A stretch of DNA of 15,431 nt, from NCBI GenBank assembly GCA_036517235.1, contig DATDXL010000022.1:1-15431 (forward strand), in the 5' to 3' direction. How positions within the stretch are numbered: the stretch's first letter is position 1; each line of letters starts with the position of its first letter. Shown one piece after another: positions 7,835 to 14,040 of this stretch. The notes under the pieces were generated by a model. The model was not told where the DNA came from. It saw nothing but the letters and a program-made list of their open reading frames with translations, and ran no database searches. The DNA is from 2-02-FULL-46-13 sp036517235. Its GTDB lineage: Bacteria; Patescibacteriota; Minisyncoccia; Phycocordibacterales; DSPV01. The translations under genes were made by a program, and so were the position numbers.

Positions 7835-8404
7835 TTAAAAAAGAGCGCCGGTTTTTCCTTGAGGTATTGACTCCCATGCGGACGTATCAAGCGGGATTTC
7901 TTTGATCATTTGCCCGTCGCGATATTTTAGGTAGCTGTGTTTGAGCGCGTACTCATATATCTCTCTGGTGATGCGGACGTCCTCGATGCAGTAATCGATG
8001 ACTTTCTGGTATTCACCCTCTTTCCACCAGATTCCTGCCTGCAGGCCGTCCGCGATCTTCTTTCGTCCCAACGTGGCTTCCGCGAGAGTGTCCAGCTTGA
8101 TTCTGCGTCCCAGGGAATTCCGCACTTCCTTTAAGAGGTCAAGACTTTTAATCTTTGTAAGGTCTCCGCGGTAATATTTGTTGAGCAGGGGGATGTCGAA
8201 GTGGTCGGAATTGAACCCAATGAGCAAATCAGTTTTCTCAAGTATCGGCCAGAGACCTTCAAGCTCTTCTTCTCGGTAGCTACTGTAGGAATTGGTTTCC
8301 GAATCGTGTATGCAGACGCAGGCTAGTGTAAGCGACGCAGGGTCGTTAGAACCTGTGTCGCTGAAGAAATTGCTCGTTTCAATATCAAAGACGACTTTTC
8401 TCAT
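7835..8404 (-). CDS. DEDDy-type 3'-5' exonuclease domain protein
   Basis: A 189-residue ribonuclease H-like exonuclease (DnaQ/YprB-like superfamily). Exo I is FDIET (D7, E9), Exo II lies in LIGFNSDHFD (61-70, D70), and Exo III is YCIED (138-142) with the Tyr spaced four residues before D142, the DEDDy signature. It would cleave single-stranded DNA or RNA from the 3' end with two metal ions. It is a stand-alone domain with no polymerase or helicase part, and a short basic C-terminal tail of about 30 residues. It starts 19 bases after the hisS-like stop, so the two are probably one transcript; the upstream AAGAAG is a weak ribosome-binding site. Its substrate (RNA, tRNA or DNA) cannot be decided from sequence. 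Confidence 0.88.
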   Translation of the reverse strand: MRKVVFDIETSNFFSDTGSNDPASLTLACVCIHDSETNSYSSYREEELEGLWPILEKTDLLIGFNSDHFDIPLLNKYYRGDLTKIKSLDLLKEVRNSLGRRIKLDTLAEATLGRKKIADGLQAGIWWKEGEYQKVIDYCIEDVRITREIYEYALKHSYLKYRDGQMIKEIPLDTSAWESIPQGKTGALF

Positions 8405-8423
8405 TATGTCTTCTTGGAAGGGG

Positions 8424-9392
8424 TTAGTTAGTAAGAGGTAGATGGTGAGTGACTAAGAAATCTTTTATGGTCACGTCTCCCATACCAAAGCCGACTGTAG
8501 GCACTGGATCTACGCCGAACATCTCGAGCAAGTTGTCATAACGACCGCCACCGAAGAGCGAACGGCGATTTTCGGGGTTGGTATCAAAGACCTCGAAGAC
8601 CATCCCTGTGTAGTAGTCGAAGCCGCGAATGATGTTTGAATCAAACTCAGTATTGGTAATCCCTTTGTTTTTAAGTTGCCGTCGGATTTCGGCTATATCT
8701 GGGCTTTCTTTTATTTGGAAAACACCATCTAGTTTTTTTAGTTCTGTTAGTCGTTCTTCTTCGGACATCTTACCTTTCTGGTCAATGAGTCGGGCGATCA
8801 TTTTATGATTATCTGTCGGTATCCTTCTATGAATCAGTTCACTTATAAGGGAATCTTTACTGCCGATCTTTATTACAAAGTCCGTTTCCTTGGCACCGAA
8901 TGTAGTCATAATCTTGTAAGCCAGTTCTATGATTTCTACTTCTTCTTCTATTCTACTCTTTACATCGCTCCAGTCAGGATATCCCATGAGATCGCAATTG
9001 AGCTGCCAGTGCTCGCGCCGGCGTCCGCGTTGTGAACGTTCATACCGAAAGACGTTGGGGATGGAATACCAACGCAGAGGGAATTTGAGCGCTTTACGTT
9101 TGGCGGCAATCATGCGAGCTAGGGTAGGAGTCATTTCGGGGCGGAGCGCGACTTCGCGGTCGCCTTTATCCTTGAAGATATACATCTGCTCGTTTACTAT
9201 CTCATCGCTACCCTTGCTCCGATATAAGTCGGCATATTCAAGAAGGGAAGCACTGTATTCCTGATAACCACATTGTTCAGATACCTTTCGCCAAACCGAA
9301 AAGATATGGTTTTGCACCGCCATGTCTTCGGGGTAGAAGTCCCGGACGCCTTTGTAGGGTTCAGTTGAAAGCTTTTTATTCTTATCGGACAT
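8424..9392 (-). CDS. hisS: histidyl-tRNA synthetase catalytic domain, lacking the anticodon-binding domain
   Basis: A 322-residue class II synthetase core. Motif 1 region GVRDFYPEDM is near residue 15; motif 2 is FRYERSQRGRRRE; the histidine-specific loop RGFDYYTGMVFEV has the Arg needed for catalysis; LFGGGRYDNL and motif 3 GFGMGD follow. Bacterial HisRS is normally about 420 residues. Here the protein stops about ten residues after motif 3, just where the ~90-residue anticodon-binding domain should start, and a different gene begins 19 bases later. HisZ, the histidine-biosynthesis paralogue, also lacks that domain, but usually loses catalytic residues that are kept here, and no his genes are near. 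Start at 9392 follows TTGGCA, an 18-base spacer and TACAAT, 6 bases before the ATG (leaderless). Confidence 0.87.
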   Translation of the reverse strand: MSDKNKKLSTEPYKGVRDFYPEDMAVQNHIFSVWRKVSEQCGYQEYSASLLEYADLYRSKGSDEIVNEQMYIFKDKGDREVALRPEMTPTLARMIAAKRKALKFPLRWYSIPNVFRYERSQRGRRREHWQLNCDLMGYPDWSDVKSRIEEEVEIIELAYKIMTTFGAKETDFVIKIGSKDSLISELIHRRIPTDNHKMIARLIDQKGKMSEEERLTELKKLDGVFQIKESPDIAEIRRQLKNKGITNTEFDSNIIRGFDYYTGMVFEVFDTNPENRRSLFGGGRYDNLLEMFGVDPVPTVGFGMGDVTIKDFLVTHHLPLTN

Positions 9393-9398
9393 GAGGCA

Positions 9399-9428
9399 AT
9401 TGTAGCGAAAAAAGGGGGGTATTGCCAA
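9399..9428 (-). promoter_or_regulatory. promoter of the hisS-exonuclease pair
   Basis: On the minus strand TTGGCA (9428-9423), an 18-base spacer and TACAAT (9404-9399) form a near-consensus promoter. The -10 box ends 6 bases before the ATG at 9392, and no ribosome-binding site is present. Confidence 0.75.
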
Positions 9429-9429
9429 C

Positions 9430-9481
9430 ACACTTGATTTTTAAAAGTGTTTTTTATCCCCACCCTAGCTGTGGGGGGGGG
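9430..9481 (+). terminator. hairpin plus T-run, second hairpin and G9 run between divergent promoters
   Basis: A 6-bp stem (9430-9435 with 9445-9450) followed by TTTTTT looks like a plus-strand terminator, though no plus-strand gene ends here. It overlaps nothing coding and may stop antisense transcripts or insulate the next promoter. A second 6-bp GC stem (CCCCAC 9458-9463, GTGGGG 9471-9476) runs into a tract of nine G residues (9473-9481), a likely slippage site. Confidence 0.4.
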
Positions 9482-9491
9482 AGCCATTTGT

Positions 9492-9500
9492 TGCTATACT
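9492..9500 (+). promoter_or_regulatory. extended -10 promoter of the glycine-rich protein gene
   Basis: TG-c-TATACT (9492-9500) ends 6 bases before the ATG at 9507. It has the same layout as the helicase promoter at 1027-1035, again with no ribosome-binding site and no clear -35 box. Confidence 0.65.
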
Positions 9501-9506
9501 TAATCT

Positions 9507-10394
9507 ATGAAAACCCTTGCCCATCAAGCGCTTGATGCCGGGAAAATCATTGTGTTAGGTCTCGCCCTCTCCATCGGCTTTAGCTACCTCTTCGCCTGGA
9601 CCGGTCCTACGGCACCACCCCCAGAAGGAAATGTGCCAGCGCCTATCAATGTTGGTAGCGTACAGCAGGAGAAAAGCGGTCTTCTGGTACTGCAAAATCT
9701 TCGCGTAACGACAGGAACACCGCAAGCGGGACAAGTACTTACCGCTGTTGATAATAATGGCACAGTCATATGGAGGAATCCTCCTTCTACTCGCTCCTAT
9801 ACCGAAGTGTTCCATAGTTCAGGAAGTTGGGTAGCACCAACCGGATTGACTGGCGATGTTCTCGTCAGGCTGTGGGGTGCGGGGGCTGGAGGGAACTCAT
9901 CATGTATCGGGGGATCAGGCGGGGCAGGTGGATACGGTGAACTTTATTTTACTCCGGCAGTAGGTACCGCACATACGTTCACTGTCGGTCAGGGAGGAAG
10001 AGGTAAGCAAGGATATGGTAATAATACTGGGAACCCAAATCCACCCACCGGGACTGATGTCGCGGAAGCTGGAGGTAACACCGTCTTTGACAGCGTTTAC
10101 ATTGCCTATGGCGGCAATCCGCCTTCAGTAGGCGGGAGTGCTGGCACAGGCGGGAGTGTTTCAGCGAACCTGACAAATACTCACACGGGGGCGAATGGGA
10201 CAGCAGGGAGCAACCAATATGGTGGTACCCCTTGGGGATATGTGGGTGCCGTAACAAGGGATCCCGCGCTCTATATTCCCGGTGGTGGTGGTGCTTCAGG
10301 TTCTGATGACGGCAATGAAGAATGTGATGGTTCGAACGGAATAAGCGGAGGTATTGGCGAGGTATCCATTACGTATTACAAACTTGTTTATTAA
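9507..10394 (+). CDS. secreted glycine-rich surface protein
   Basis: A 295-residue exported protein. One hydrophobic segment (residues ~13-32) acts as signal peptide or anchor, followed by a Pro-rich linker (TAPPPEGNVPAPINVG) of a kind I recall at the start of many Patescibacteria surface proteins. From about residue 100 comes a YTEVFHSSGSWVAPTGLTGD beta segment and then a long Gly/Ser/Asn-rich region ending in a VSITYYKLVY strand. SGSWVAPTG followed by a glycine-rich body resembles the glycine-rich beta domains of bacterial surface proteins and phage tail fibres. Two cysteines in the glycine-rich part could form a disulfide, which fits the DsbA-like protein in this window. Probable role: surface attachment or structure; the ligand is unknown. 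Confidence 0.8.
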   Translation: MKTLAHQALDAGKIIVLGLALSIGFSYLFAWTGPTAPPPEGNVPAPINVGSVQQEKSGLLVLQNLRVTTGTPQAGQVLTAVDNNGTVIWRNPPSTRSYTEVFHSSGSWVAPTGLTGDVLVRLWGAGAGGNSSCIGGSGGAGGYGELYFTPAVGTAHTFTVGQGGRGKQGYGNNTGNPNPPTGTDVAEAGGNTVFDSVYIAYGGNPPSVGGSAGTGGSVSANLTNTHTGANGTAGSNQYGGTPWGYVGAVTRDPALYIPGGGGASGSDDGNEECDGSNGISGGIGEVSITYYKLVY

Positions 10395-10425
10395 ATACCG
10401 TAAGTGAAGTGAAGAAGACTGTAGA

Positions 10426-10581
10426 GTTAACCATATGGGGTGACATTCCTGCTAGAGTGGGGTGACAAAGCTAAATCTCGATTCATATAACAAAACATGT
10501 TTGATCTGAAATCTTTTCTAAAGAACCGATACTTTCTGCTTTGTGTTTATTGATTAAAAAGTGTCACCCCATAAGGTTAAC
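10426..10581. mobile_element. MITE-like element, 156 bp with 20-bp terminal inverted repeats
   Basis: The ends, GTTAACCATATGGGGTGACA (10426-10445) and its inverse (10562-10581), match at 19 of 20 positions. A second copy of TGGGGTGACA (10458-10467) repeats the left-end core 22 bases inward, as seen at transposon ends with several transposase-binding sites. The 116-base interior holds no open frame of note and is AT-rich. It fits a non-autonomous element or an IS scar left by internal deletion. GTTAAC at both tips is itself a palindrome, so a target duplication cannot be separated from the repeat. The alternative is a regulatory dyad. The transposase family is unknown. Confidence 0.65.
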
Positions 10582-10592
10582 TAAACAAAGAC

Positions 10593-10620
10593 TTGCGTTT
10601 CCTGTAGAGTAGGGTAGAAT
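10593..10620 (+). promoter_or_regulatory. promoter of the RRM gene
   Basis: TTGCGT (10593-10598), a 16-base spacer and TAGAAT (10615-10620) lie just past the MITE-like element. Transcription would start near 10627, giving a leader of about 227 bases, which contrasts with the leaderless genes around it. Confidence 0.55.
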
Positions 10621-10853
10621 CTTTTTATCGTAGTGTTTTCTCAATGTAGTGCCGTGACGTTGTTGTGTGGCGCGAGTTTGGGAAGGGTCTGCCTGTGCGT
10701 TTTGCACGCAGACAGGTCGCGCTACACGTTAGAAGCATTTACCCGATCACCTTTTTTGCCCACCCTCGTTTTTCCACAGGGAAAGGAGAGAAGAGTATCT
10801 CCAACTTGTTGTTGAAAGGCGGTAGTTCAGAAAGGTGTGCGGGAAGTCAATTC
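10621..10853 (+). promoter_or_regulatory. long 5' leader of the RRM gene with a stable hairpin
   Basis: The leader holds a hairpin GTCTGC (10687-10692), bulge CT, GTGC, loop GTTTT, then GCAC and GCAGAC (10704-10713): ten base pairs. Long leaders are common for cold-shock and RNA-chaperone genes, so a temperature- or product-controlled element is plausible. A frame open from 10665 reaches the gene, but its upstream part has no coding character. No riboswitch class was recognised. Confidence 0.45.
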
Positions 10854-11126
10854 ATGGCAAAGAAGTTGTATGTAGGGAATTTGTCGTGGTCAACCAATGA
10901 CGATAGTCTCCGTAAGGCCTTTTCACAGGCTGGCACGGTAACCGATGTCGTGGTTATGTCCGACAAAATGACCGGTAAATCGCGCGGATTCGGTTTTGTC
11001 ACCATAGAAGATGGTGACGCTGAGAAGGCGATTCTGATGTGGAATGACAAGGAACTCGACGGACGACGCATTCGTGTCAACGAAGCGCGACCGCTCACGG
11101 AGCGTCCTGCACGCCGGGAATATTAA
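10854..11126 (+). CDS. RRM-type RNA-binding protein
   Basis: A 90-residue single RNA-recognition-motif protein. RNP2 is LYVGNL (5-10) and RNP1 is RGFGFVTI (44-51), both with the aromatic residues that stack on RNA bases; the fold's last strand ends at VNEARP (75-80), followed by a short Arg-rich tail ERPARREY. It is like the small bacterial Rbp proteins of cyanobacteria, which act as RNA chaperones and rise in the cold. The start at 10854 is chosen because the RRM begins there; GGGAAG about 7 bases upstream is a weak ribosome-binding site. It is monocistronic: long leader before, hairpins and a terminator after. It might bind its own leader hairpin, but that is only inference. Confidence 0.92.
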   Translation: MAKKLYVGNLSWSTNDDSLRKAFSQAGTVTDVVVMSDKMTGKSRGFGFVTIEDGDAEKAILMWNDKELDGRRIRVNEARPLTERPARREY

Positions 11127-11127
11127 A

Positions 11128-11175
11128 CAGTTACCCACGACTCCTTCCAAAACGTAGGAGTCGTGGGTGTAACTG
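11128..11175. repeat. large stem-loop after the RRM gene (hairpin 1 of 3)
   Basis: CAGTTA (11128-11133) pairs with TAACTG (11170-11175), and 12 bp (11134-11145 with 11156-11167) pair above it, with a two-base bulge and a 10-base loop. It starts 1 base after the TAA. No T-run follows, so it is probably an mRNA-protecting 3' hairpin rather than a terminator. Confidence 0.75.
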
Positions 11176-11199
11176 GTAATCCTGTGTTGCTGGAACTAG

Positions 11200-11263
11200 G
11201 TTCCCTGACAAAAAGAAAACACCCCATACCTCTGCTTGGGGTGTTTTCTTTTTGTCAGGGAAC
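11200..11263. terminator. perfect 27-bp inverted repeat containing a bidirectional terminator (hairpin 2 of 3)
   Basis: 11200-11226 and 11237-11263 are perfectly complementary with a 10-base loop. The top of the stem (ACACCCC with GGGGTGT) followed by TTTTCTTTTT is a standard terminator on both strands. The pairing then continues 10 bp beyond the T-run into GTTCCCTGAC. So the T-run pairs with an A-run in the same stem, as in U-tract/A-tract terminators, but with a GC-rich base added outside. Confidence 0.85.
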
Positions 11264-11315
11264 TCCGCATGTAGACCATGGATCAAACGTGAGGTAACGG
11301 TCCGTGTGTGGGATA

Positions 11316-11354
11316 GGGTACGACTTAAATGCTACTGGCATCTAAGTCGTACCC
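11316..11354. repeat. third large hairpin before the sigma factor gene
   Basis: A perfect 12-bp stem (11316-11327 with 11343-11354), then a one-base mismatch and 4 more bp (ATGC/GCAT), loop of 5. T-rich sequence follows about 7 bases later (11361-11378). It may be another terminator-like end or part of a small RNA between 11264 and 11380; no promoter is obvious. Confidence 0.65.
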
Positions 11355-11486
11355 ACTGTGGTTGTTTTTAATTTTTTGTATTGACTGAAGTCTGCCCATG
11401 TTGCAGGTTGTTGAGTTTGTAATACTTCCTTATGTTTAGGAGTAATACTAGATGTAGCAAAGGTCGATTCCCTTTAATCAATCAAG

Positions 11487-11525
11487 GCCTCGCCAGCGAG
11501 AAATTCCTTCATTCGCTGGCGGGGC
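11487..11525 (+). promoter_or_regulatory. GC-rich hairpin in the leader of the sigma factor gene
   Basis: A 13-bp stem with one G-T pair (11487-11499 with 11513-11525, 13-base loop) ends 26 bases before the ATG. Two copies of GTAATACT (11419-11426 and 11442-11449) lie upstream and may be promoter or factor-binding sites. The hairpin could control translation or mark the end of another transcript. Between 11355 and 11551 I see no protein gene. Confidence 0.5.
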
Positions 11526-11551
11526 ACCCAGTAAGGGTGTATCGTAAAGGT

Positions 11552-12130
11552 ATGGAACGCATCACCTTGTTTAAGAGAGCAAACACGGCGGCGAGCGATG
11601 AAGAGCTTCTCAGGATTTCTTTGGCGGAGGATCCAGAGCGCTTTTCGGAGCTTATCAGCCGTTACCGCACTCCTTTTCTGCGAAAAGCCCAGTCGATACT
11701 CAGGAACGAAGAGGACGCGGAGGATGCCGTGCAGGAGACCTTTGTGAAGATATACATAAAGGGGAATCAGTTTAGGCCAGTCGCTGGGGCCACTTTTAAA
11801 TCATGGGGTTACAAAGTGCTCATCAATACCTGCCTTTCTATGTACCGAAAACTCTCACGCAACCGCCAGGTAGATCTGGAGGAGCTGATAGAGATTATGC
11901 CTGACGTGGCACATGCAGAACAGCTTGAGTCGCGTTTTTCTTACGACGCCTTTCTCTCGGTGCTCTCCCGGCTTCCTGACAGTTTTTCCTCTTTGCTTAG
12001 GAAGCTTGTATTGTCCGGCAAGTCGCCTAAGCAGATTGCGCTTGAGGAGGGTTTGAGTGAGAACGCGATACGAACAAGATTTCACAGAGCACGCAAGGCG
12101 TTTGAGAAAATCCGTGCTGATGTCAGTTAA
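11552..12130 (+). CDS. ECF-type RNA polymerase sigma factor
   Basis: A 192-residue sigma-70 family protein of the extracytoplasmic-function group. Region 2 spans about 26-100, with EDAEDAVQETFVKIY (54-68) as the core-binding and -10-recognition helix; region 4 spans about 130-190, with SPKQIALEEGLSENAIRTRF as the helix-turn-helix for the -35 element. There is no region 1 or 3. It would redirect RNA polymerase to a small regulon, usually for envelope or stress control. The ATG at 11552 is preferred over upstream ATGs because homology begins there; TATCGT ends 6 bases before it, a poor match to a leaderless promoter. A two-helix membrane protein gene follows 18 bases later and could be its partner, as anti-sigma factors often are, but no zinc-finger or RskA-type domain is visible. 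Confidence 0.92.
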   Translation: MERITLFKRANTAASDEELLRISLAEDPERFSELISRYRTPFLRKAQSILRNEEDAEDAVQETFVKIYIKGNQFRPVAGATFKSWGYKVLINTCLSMYRKLSRNRQVDLEELIEIMPDVAHAEQLESRFSYDAFLSVLSRLPDSFSSLLRKLVLSGKSPKQIALEEGLSENAIRTRFHRARKAFEKIRADVS

Positions 12131-12148
12131 TAATATATAATGATCATC

Positions 12149-12499
12149 ATGTTGCCACAGCAAGATATGTCGGAGAGCATTATGCGTAGGGTATACGTTG
12201 TGTACTTTTTTCGACGGCTGATGTACCCGGTCATTGCCGAGATGGTCATTATCGCCGGCGCCATTGCCGTTTCGACGATATCCGTCTCTTTTGGAGATGT
12301 TATCGCCAATGCCCAGCAGGTATCATCGATGTCAGCATTTTTGAATTATATCGTTGGAGCAGTACTGCATACCGAAATAGGTATGCAGCTTTCGCTTCTC
12401 GTAGGCGCTGGCGTTTCTGTTTTTTTCATCTGGAAAATTTCCCGTACGATCAGTACGGTTCGGGGGACGTTGGGTGAAGCAAGGTTCGCTCAGCAATAG
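12149..12499 (+). CDS. small two-helix membrane protein
   Basis: A 116-residue protein with a basic N-terminus (about 25 residues, including MRRVYVVYFFRRL), one membrane helix at ~27-48, an exposed loop with Ser/Gln/Ala (about 49-75), a second helix at ~78-96, and a basic C-terminal tail. Both ends would be cytoplasmic. I do not recognise the family. The start is the ATG at 12149, 7 bases after a perfect TATAAT (12136-12141); an in-frame ATG at 12140 overlaps that box and is less likely. Thus it can be transcribed apart from the sigma gene just upstream, possibly from a promoter the sigma factor does not control. Its position suggests a sensor or partner for the sigma factor; this is context only. 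Confidence 0.75.
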   Translation: MLPQQDMSESIMRRVYVVYFFRRLMYPVIAEMVIIAGAIAVSTISVSFGDVIANAQQVSSMSAFLNYIVGAVLHTEIGMQLSLLVGAGVSVFFIWKISRTISTVRGTLGEARFAQQ

Positions 12500-12574
12500 G
12501 GAGAATAAAATCCGCTCGTCCATATCTTCGCAGCAGAGCTGGTGGAATATTCTGCGGTAAGAATAAATTTCAAT

Positions 12575-12771
12575 ATAAACCCCCGCATCCGGCTACTCCC
12601 GGTGCGGGGTGGTGGGCATTGGTGCGAATGTGTATCGGGTTGTTCCTCTAGCAGAGTTGCAATGTTCGACCGGAAGGTCGCGATTCCATTGTCGTACTGG
12701 ACGTTGAATCGAGAAGAACATCTCCTTGTCCCTTACCCTTCGACGCATGGCACGGAGCTAGGATAAGTATA
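12575..12771. ncRNA. candidate structured RNA or small transcript, strand undecided
   Basis: No good protein gene fits this gap. On the plus strand there is a nested hairpin: CAATG (12660-12664), CGACC, a GGAA tetraloop, GGTCG (12676-12680), CATTG (12687-12691), and before it an 11-bp GC-rich hairpin with one bulged base (12581-12609). On the minus strand TATACT (12771-12766) could start a transcript of about 180 bases ending at the 12581-12609 hairpin, where GTTTATATT follows; a 51-codon frame (12748-12593) is also open on that strand but has no coding look. It matches no tmRNA, SRP RNA, RNase P or 6S pattern that I know. The rest of 12500-12844 holds nothing I can name. Confidence 0.25.
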
Positions 12772-12844
12772 CACGTACACCATCGTTCAAACAGAACCCC
12801 TGGGGAGGGGGAAAAGATTTGAGAAACGTATATCGGAGTCGTTC

Positions 12845-12952
12845 CTAGTCATTATTCCAGAGGTCGCTCCACCACTCAAACGTCAAGAATAGGAGCACCG
12901 CTGCCGGAATATAAATTGGGGCGAGGATGAGAAAAAGTATTTTTTTCCACAC
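12845..12952 (-). CDS. 35-residue single-pass membrane peptide
   Basis: A GTG at 12952 opens 35 codons ending in TAG: MWKKILFLILAPIYIPAAVL, then a few more hydrophobic residues, and an acidic, Trp-rich tail (EWWSDLWNND). The plan of two lysines, about 22 hydrophobic residues and an acidic end is that of a real small membrane protein, with the N-terminus inside. It lies 10 bases beyond the stop of the secreted protein gene on the same strand, so it would be the second gene of that operon. There is no ribosome-binding site before the GTG, so coupling to the upstream gene is likely. A weak 5-bp GC hairpin with TTCTGTTT (12797-12810) could be its terminator. Confidence 0.5.
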   Translation of the reverse strand: MWKKILFLILAPIYIPAAVLLFLTFEWWSDLWNND

Positions 12953-12962
12953 AGGAGGGGGG

Positions 12963-13871
12963 CTAGAAGTTGATGTTGCGTATCACAGATGCTTGAATTG
13001 TATCGAGGAGGTCGCTGTCTTCGCGGATGAATCCATACACCCGAACCGTATCTCCAAGGAGCCAACGGGTGAACGTGACGCTCTGCCGCGCATAGTTCAA
13101 TATGTTCGCGCCTTCCGTGAGCACAACCATATAGTCTTTTCCGTTGATGGTAAGCGTGAAGGTCGTGGGAGAACCTGAAGGCACGCTTTTTAATGTCCCT
13201 TGGTAGTTTTGCGGAACAAAGATAGTGGGGTCTACATAGAGCACTATCTTTTTAGCGAGCATCTTTTTGGCCGAGCTGTCGTAGACGCCATCGATGGAAG
13301 AGACGGTATCGCCCGCTTTGAGGAGAGAGGGGAGAACAGGTCTTCGATTCCGGAGGACCGTCGTAGTAGCGTTCAGAAACACATCAACCGTTTCGTAATT
13401 GGCTTGGAGGAGGGAGAACTGCGTTGACGGTATCTTTATCTCTCTCACCGTACCAGAGAGCGTTCCTTGTGCGGCATAATCGGACCAGTCGATCACCTTT
13501 TTTGCGTTGATCGAAAGGGTCGAGCCGTTCTCGATGATTCCTTCAACATAGAGGTAATCACCCTCCTTTATTTCAGAGACGACCATCGTGCCCCCAAAAC
13601 GTTTCCGTATGTCAGTACTAGCACCTGTTTTTAGGGTCCATCGCAGAAATGAGTCATCATCCCACTCGGTGCGCGTAAAGAAAGTGGTGTTGATGCGCTG
13701 CATCACTTTGAGTCCTTGGATGGTCACTTTGCCGTCTTTGGTTATGTGCACTTCAGGGATAGTAGGGTCATCAGGTATAGAAATCTGCGCCTTAGTGGGT
13801 GAGGGTGAAAGGAAAGCAAGCAAGAAAAGGGTTGTTACGCCAATGAGCGCTTTCTTCGTAGGTGTATGCAT
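12963..13871 (-). CDS. secreted beta-rich protein with repeated OB-like units
   Basis: A 302-residue exported protein. The start at 13871 gives a clean signal peptide (KK, then IGVTTLFLLAFLSP, with a likely cut after TKA) and stands 7 bases after a good promoter; longer readings to 13880 or 13934 would bury it. The mature part reads as a chain of beta strands in about three related units, each with a pattern like GTV(R)x(I)...FxL... and ending in a GDTV or GDYLYVEG loop (around residues 105-130, 165-225 and 235-300). This resembles DUF5666-type or OB-like domains of exported proteins, but I cannot name a family with certainty. It is probably anchored or released at the surface; ligand unknown. 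A tiny membrane peptide gene follows it. Confidence 0.8.
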   Translation of the reverse strand: MHTPTKKALIGVTTLFLLAFLSPSPTKAQISIPDDPTIPEVHITKDGKVTIQGLKVMQRINTTFFTRTEWDDDSFLRWTLKTGASTDIRKRFGGTMVVSEIKEGDYLYVEGIIENGSTLSINAKKVIDWSDYAAQGTLSGTVREIKIPSTQFSLLQANYETVDVFLNATTTVLRNRRPVLPSLLKAGDTVSSIDGVYDSSAKKMLAKKIVLYVDPTIFVPQNYQGTLKSVPSGSPTTFTLTINGKDYMVVLTEGANILNYARQSVTFTRWLLGDTVRVYGFIREDSDLLDTIQASVIRNINF

Positions 13872-13878
13872 AAATGCC

Positions 13879-13907
13879 ATGTAAGCACAAAGAGAGAGCA
13901 TTTTCAA
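13879..13907 (-). promoter_or_regulatory. promoter of the secreted beta-rich protein
   Basis: On the minus strand TTGAAA (13907-13902), a 17-base spacer and TTACAT (13884-13879), preceded by TGc, form a good promoter. The -10 box ends 7 bases before the ATG at 13871, again a leaderless layout. Confidence 0.65.
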
Positions 13908-13952
13908 GCTCTTCAGAGTAAGAGTAACGGACACTGGCCCATTGCGTGTTTA

Positions 13953-13981
13953 TTGACAAAAATACAATATAATGCTATCCA
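13953..13981 (+). promoter_or_regulatory. promoter candidates for the 14041 gene
   Basis: A perfect TATAAT (13968-13973) and a perfect TTGACA (13953-13958) are present, but only 9 bases apart, so they cannot pair. TTGACA could work with TATCCA (13976-13981, 17-base spacer), and TATAAT with a weak upstream box. Either gives a leader of about 55 bases. Confidence 0.5.
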
Positions 13982-14040
13982 TATTTTAGCTGTACGTGCT
14001 GGGTAGCAACCAGTAAAACAATCAAAATCCGGAACGATAT

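Noticed and set aside
7762..7904. 47-codon plus-strand frame (MTFALTQQSKSDFIEH start)
   Set aside because: It overlaps the 3' end of the exonuclease gene in antisense, has no ribosome-binding site, and no -10 box at the usual 6-7-base distance.
10665..10853. 63-residue N-terminal extension of the RRM protein
   Set aside because: It translates the long leader with its hairpin; the RRM fold starts at the internal ATG at 10854.
12660..12691. SRP RNA-like GGAA tetraloop hairpin
   Set aside because: The flanking sequence lacks the conserved asymmetric and symmetric loops of SRP domain IV.
12542..12766. plus-strand frame of 74 codons
   Set aside because: It crosses the GC-rich hairpin and has an odd composition with no start signal; the region is better explained as RNA or spacer.
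1042..13871. Full reassignment of TGA to Gly or Trp as in Gracilibacteria
   Set aside because: Long genes such as the 976-residue helicase encode all Gly and Trp by GGN and TGG and contain no TGA.
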